A DNA stretch of 64,000 nt from an uncultured Aquimarina sp. (GTDB lineage Bacteria > Bacteroidota > Bacteroidia > Flavobacteriales > Flavobacteriaceae), in assembly GCF_947500065.1 (NCBI RefSeq), contig NZ_CANMQT010000005.1:310001-374000 (forward strand), given 5' to 3'. Position numbers and translations under genes: made by a program. Of this stretch, positions 62,839 to 64,000 are shown one piece after another. Numbering within the stretch: the stretch's first letter is position 1; every line of letters starts with the position of its first letter. The notes below the pieces were generated by a model. It had not been told where the DNA came from. It did no database searches and was given only the letters and a program-made list of their open reading frames with translations.

Positions 62839-64000
62839 AATTTTTACGATTAGTATCCGAAACACAGTAATACTCTTTTTTATATTAGAAATTTTTCTGC
62901 ATTTTTTATTTCAATACAATGATGAAAATCGCTTTCATAAAAATGTAGATTTTAAAATAGCTTCTGGAGCGTATCAAGATATAGACCCTGAAATTATTAA
63001 GGAAATGTATGATGAATTACATCGCCTGGATACAGAATGGGCTCCTTATATTTATTATAAATTGAAGGAATTTGACGAAAAGTATCATCATATTAATGCC
63101 AATGGTATTCGAAAAACGGTAAATTTTAACCAGAAAAATAGAGCAAGTGCGTTTAAAGTTTTTTGTTTTGGAGGATCGACCTTGTTCGGAACAGGAACCA
63201 GAGAACAACACACTATTCCGTCTCGACTGTCGCATTATATTCATCAAAATTTTCCTAAAAAAAATATCGAAATCACAAATTTCGGATGCCACGGATACAC
63301 CAGGAGTATAGAAAACATTCAACTTCAGAGAGAAATTCTTAAAAATAACATTCCGGATCTGGTCATTTTTTATGATGGAGTTAATGAAGTAATATCCGCA
63401 TTTGAAAACAATGAAGCTGATCTTCCGGCTAGTTCTTTTAATCGTCGAAAAGAATTTAGAATATCTAATTATTATGGTAGAAAAATAAGTATGCTTTATT
63501 CATCAAGTAATATAAAAAGATTAGTAACCTACTTGCAAAAAAAAGTATTTAAAACAAAACCTATGCAGGTTTCAGATCCAGAAAATTTATCTACACAGAT
63601 TGCTCTGCAACATATTCGATCTTTTGAAATTACAAAAGCTCTAGGCAAACAGTATAATTTCAAGGTATATAATTTTCTTCAACCAATGATATTCTTAGAT
63701 AAACCTTTGACAAAACCCGAAAAAATTATGGCTAAAGATAATAGTCATTTCAGGTCATTATACATTAACACTTATAGAGATATTCTGAAACAGACAGAAT
63801 TAAGAAAAGATTCTACTTTTACAGATATCAGTTCCATTTTTATTGAAGATACTAATACAATTTATACGGATTTTTGTCACATAGCAGAAAGAGGGAATGA
63901 TAGTATTGCAAAAAAAATATTTAGTTATATTACACCTTCAATAGCAAAGGGTAATGAATCTAAAACAACGAATATACAAACGGAGACACTACAGAGTTTT
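62822..64000 (+). CDS. Membrane-anchored SGNH/GDSL hydrolase-like protein (II), cut by window edge
   Basis: ATG at 62822 opens a frame still open at base 64000 (393 codons). It has an N-terminal membrane helix (about 7-30), block I FCFGGSTLFGTG (Ser119), block III VIFYDGVNEVIS, and a late DFCHIAERGN Asp/His block. This is the same architecture as the protein at 50069-51205, in which the domain faces the periplasm. It is coupled to the preceding methyltransferase by a 17-bp overlap. Only the C-terminus is missing from the window. Confidence 0.8.
   Translation, partial: MKKWIKIFTISIRNTVILFFILEIFLHFLFQYNDENRFHKNVDFKIASGAYQDIDPEIIKEMYDELHRLDTEWAPYIYYKLKEFDEKYHHINANGIRKTVNFNQKNRASAFKVFCFGGSTLFGTGTREQHTIPSRLSHYIHQNFPKKNIEITNFGCHGYTRSIENIQLQREILKNNIPDLVIFYDGVNEVISAFENNEADLPASSFNRRKEFRISNYYGRKISMLYSSSNIKRLVTYLQKKVFKTKPMQVSDPENLSTQIALQHIRSFEITKALGKQYNFKVYNFLQPMIFLDKPLTKPEKIMAKDNSHFRSLYINTYRDILKQTELRKDSTFTDISSIFIEDTNTIYTDFCHIAERGNDSIAKKIFSYITPSIAKGNESKTTNIQTETLQSF

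Overview
The window looks like a chromosomal segment of a marine member of the Flavobacteriaceae (Bacteroidota). The DNA is AT-rich. It carries a SusC/SusD pair, type IX secretion (T9SS) sorting tails, TAnnTTTG-type promoters and an arginine pathway built around an ArgF'-type acylornithine carbamoyltransferase. An Aquimarina-like alginate degrader is plausible, but the genus is inference. I see no tRNA, rRNA, CRISPR array or complete insertion sequence.

Layout. (1) 1-4.5 kb: a wax ester synthase/DGAT cut by the left edge, a PfkB fructokinase, and a convergent single-domain response regulator and PAS histidine kinase. (2) 4.6-16.5 kb, minus strand: one long arginine/proline operon, in transcription order GNAT acyltransferase, argG, argC, proC, argD, proA, proB, argF', argB, argE-like, argH, ending in an intrinsic terminator. 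About 270 bp upstream of its first gene lies a 35-codon ORF with an Arg-Arg-Phe-Arg-Arg run. The Arg codons are complementary to the RNA just before the ORF, and a perfect hairpin follows it. I read this as a candidate arginine-sensing leader peptide/attenuator. Inside the operon the start of argB has been duplicated around an 82-bp palindrome-bearing insert.

(3) 16.9-36.6 kb, plus strand: an alginate utilisation locus. A FadR-type GntR regulator is followed by susC, susD, a PL6 lyase, an IPT-domain surface lipoprotein, a PL17 lyase, a KdgF-like cupin, an MFS uronate transporter, an SDR reductase, KDG kinase and KDPG aldolase. A second transcription unit holds a secreted lamin-tail-domain protein and two paralogous jelly-roll lyases. 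Together they give a full route from extracellular alginate to pyruvate plus glyceraldehyde 3-phosphate. The same paired operator (two TTGGTnnACCA boxes, 13 bp apart) overlaps the promoters of the regulator gene and of the secreted-protein unit, so the GntR protein probably controls itself and the outer lyases.

(4) 36.6-38.9 kb: a small cassette of a DUF5777-like barrel protein, an OB-fold protein, a CxxCH lipoprotein and a YceI protein. (5) 39.2-64 kb: a large envelope-glycoconjugate cluster, still open at the right edge. It has four B12-binding-type radical SAM enzymes and one radical SAM/SPASM enzyme, four class I methyltransferases that mostly sit directly beside them, and an FkbM methyltransferase. 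It also has a nucleotidyltransferase-like protein, a polyprenyl-phosphate-type GT2, a GT4, three large GT-C-like membrane proteins, a flippase, a polysaccharide deacetylase, an acetyltransferase and two membrane-anchored SGNH hydrolases. This looks like assembly and chemical tailoring of an unusual surface lipid or glycan. The product cannot be read from sequence, and this cluster together with the arginine leader are the best candidates for something undescribed.
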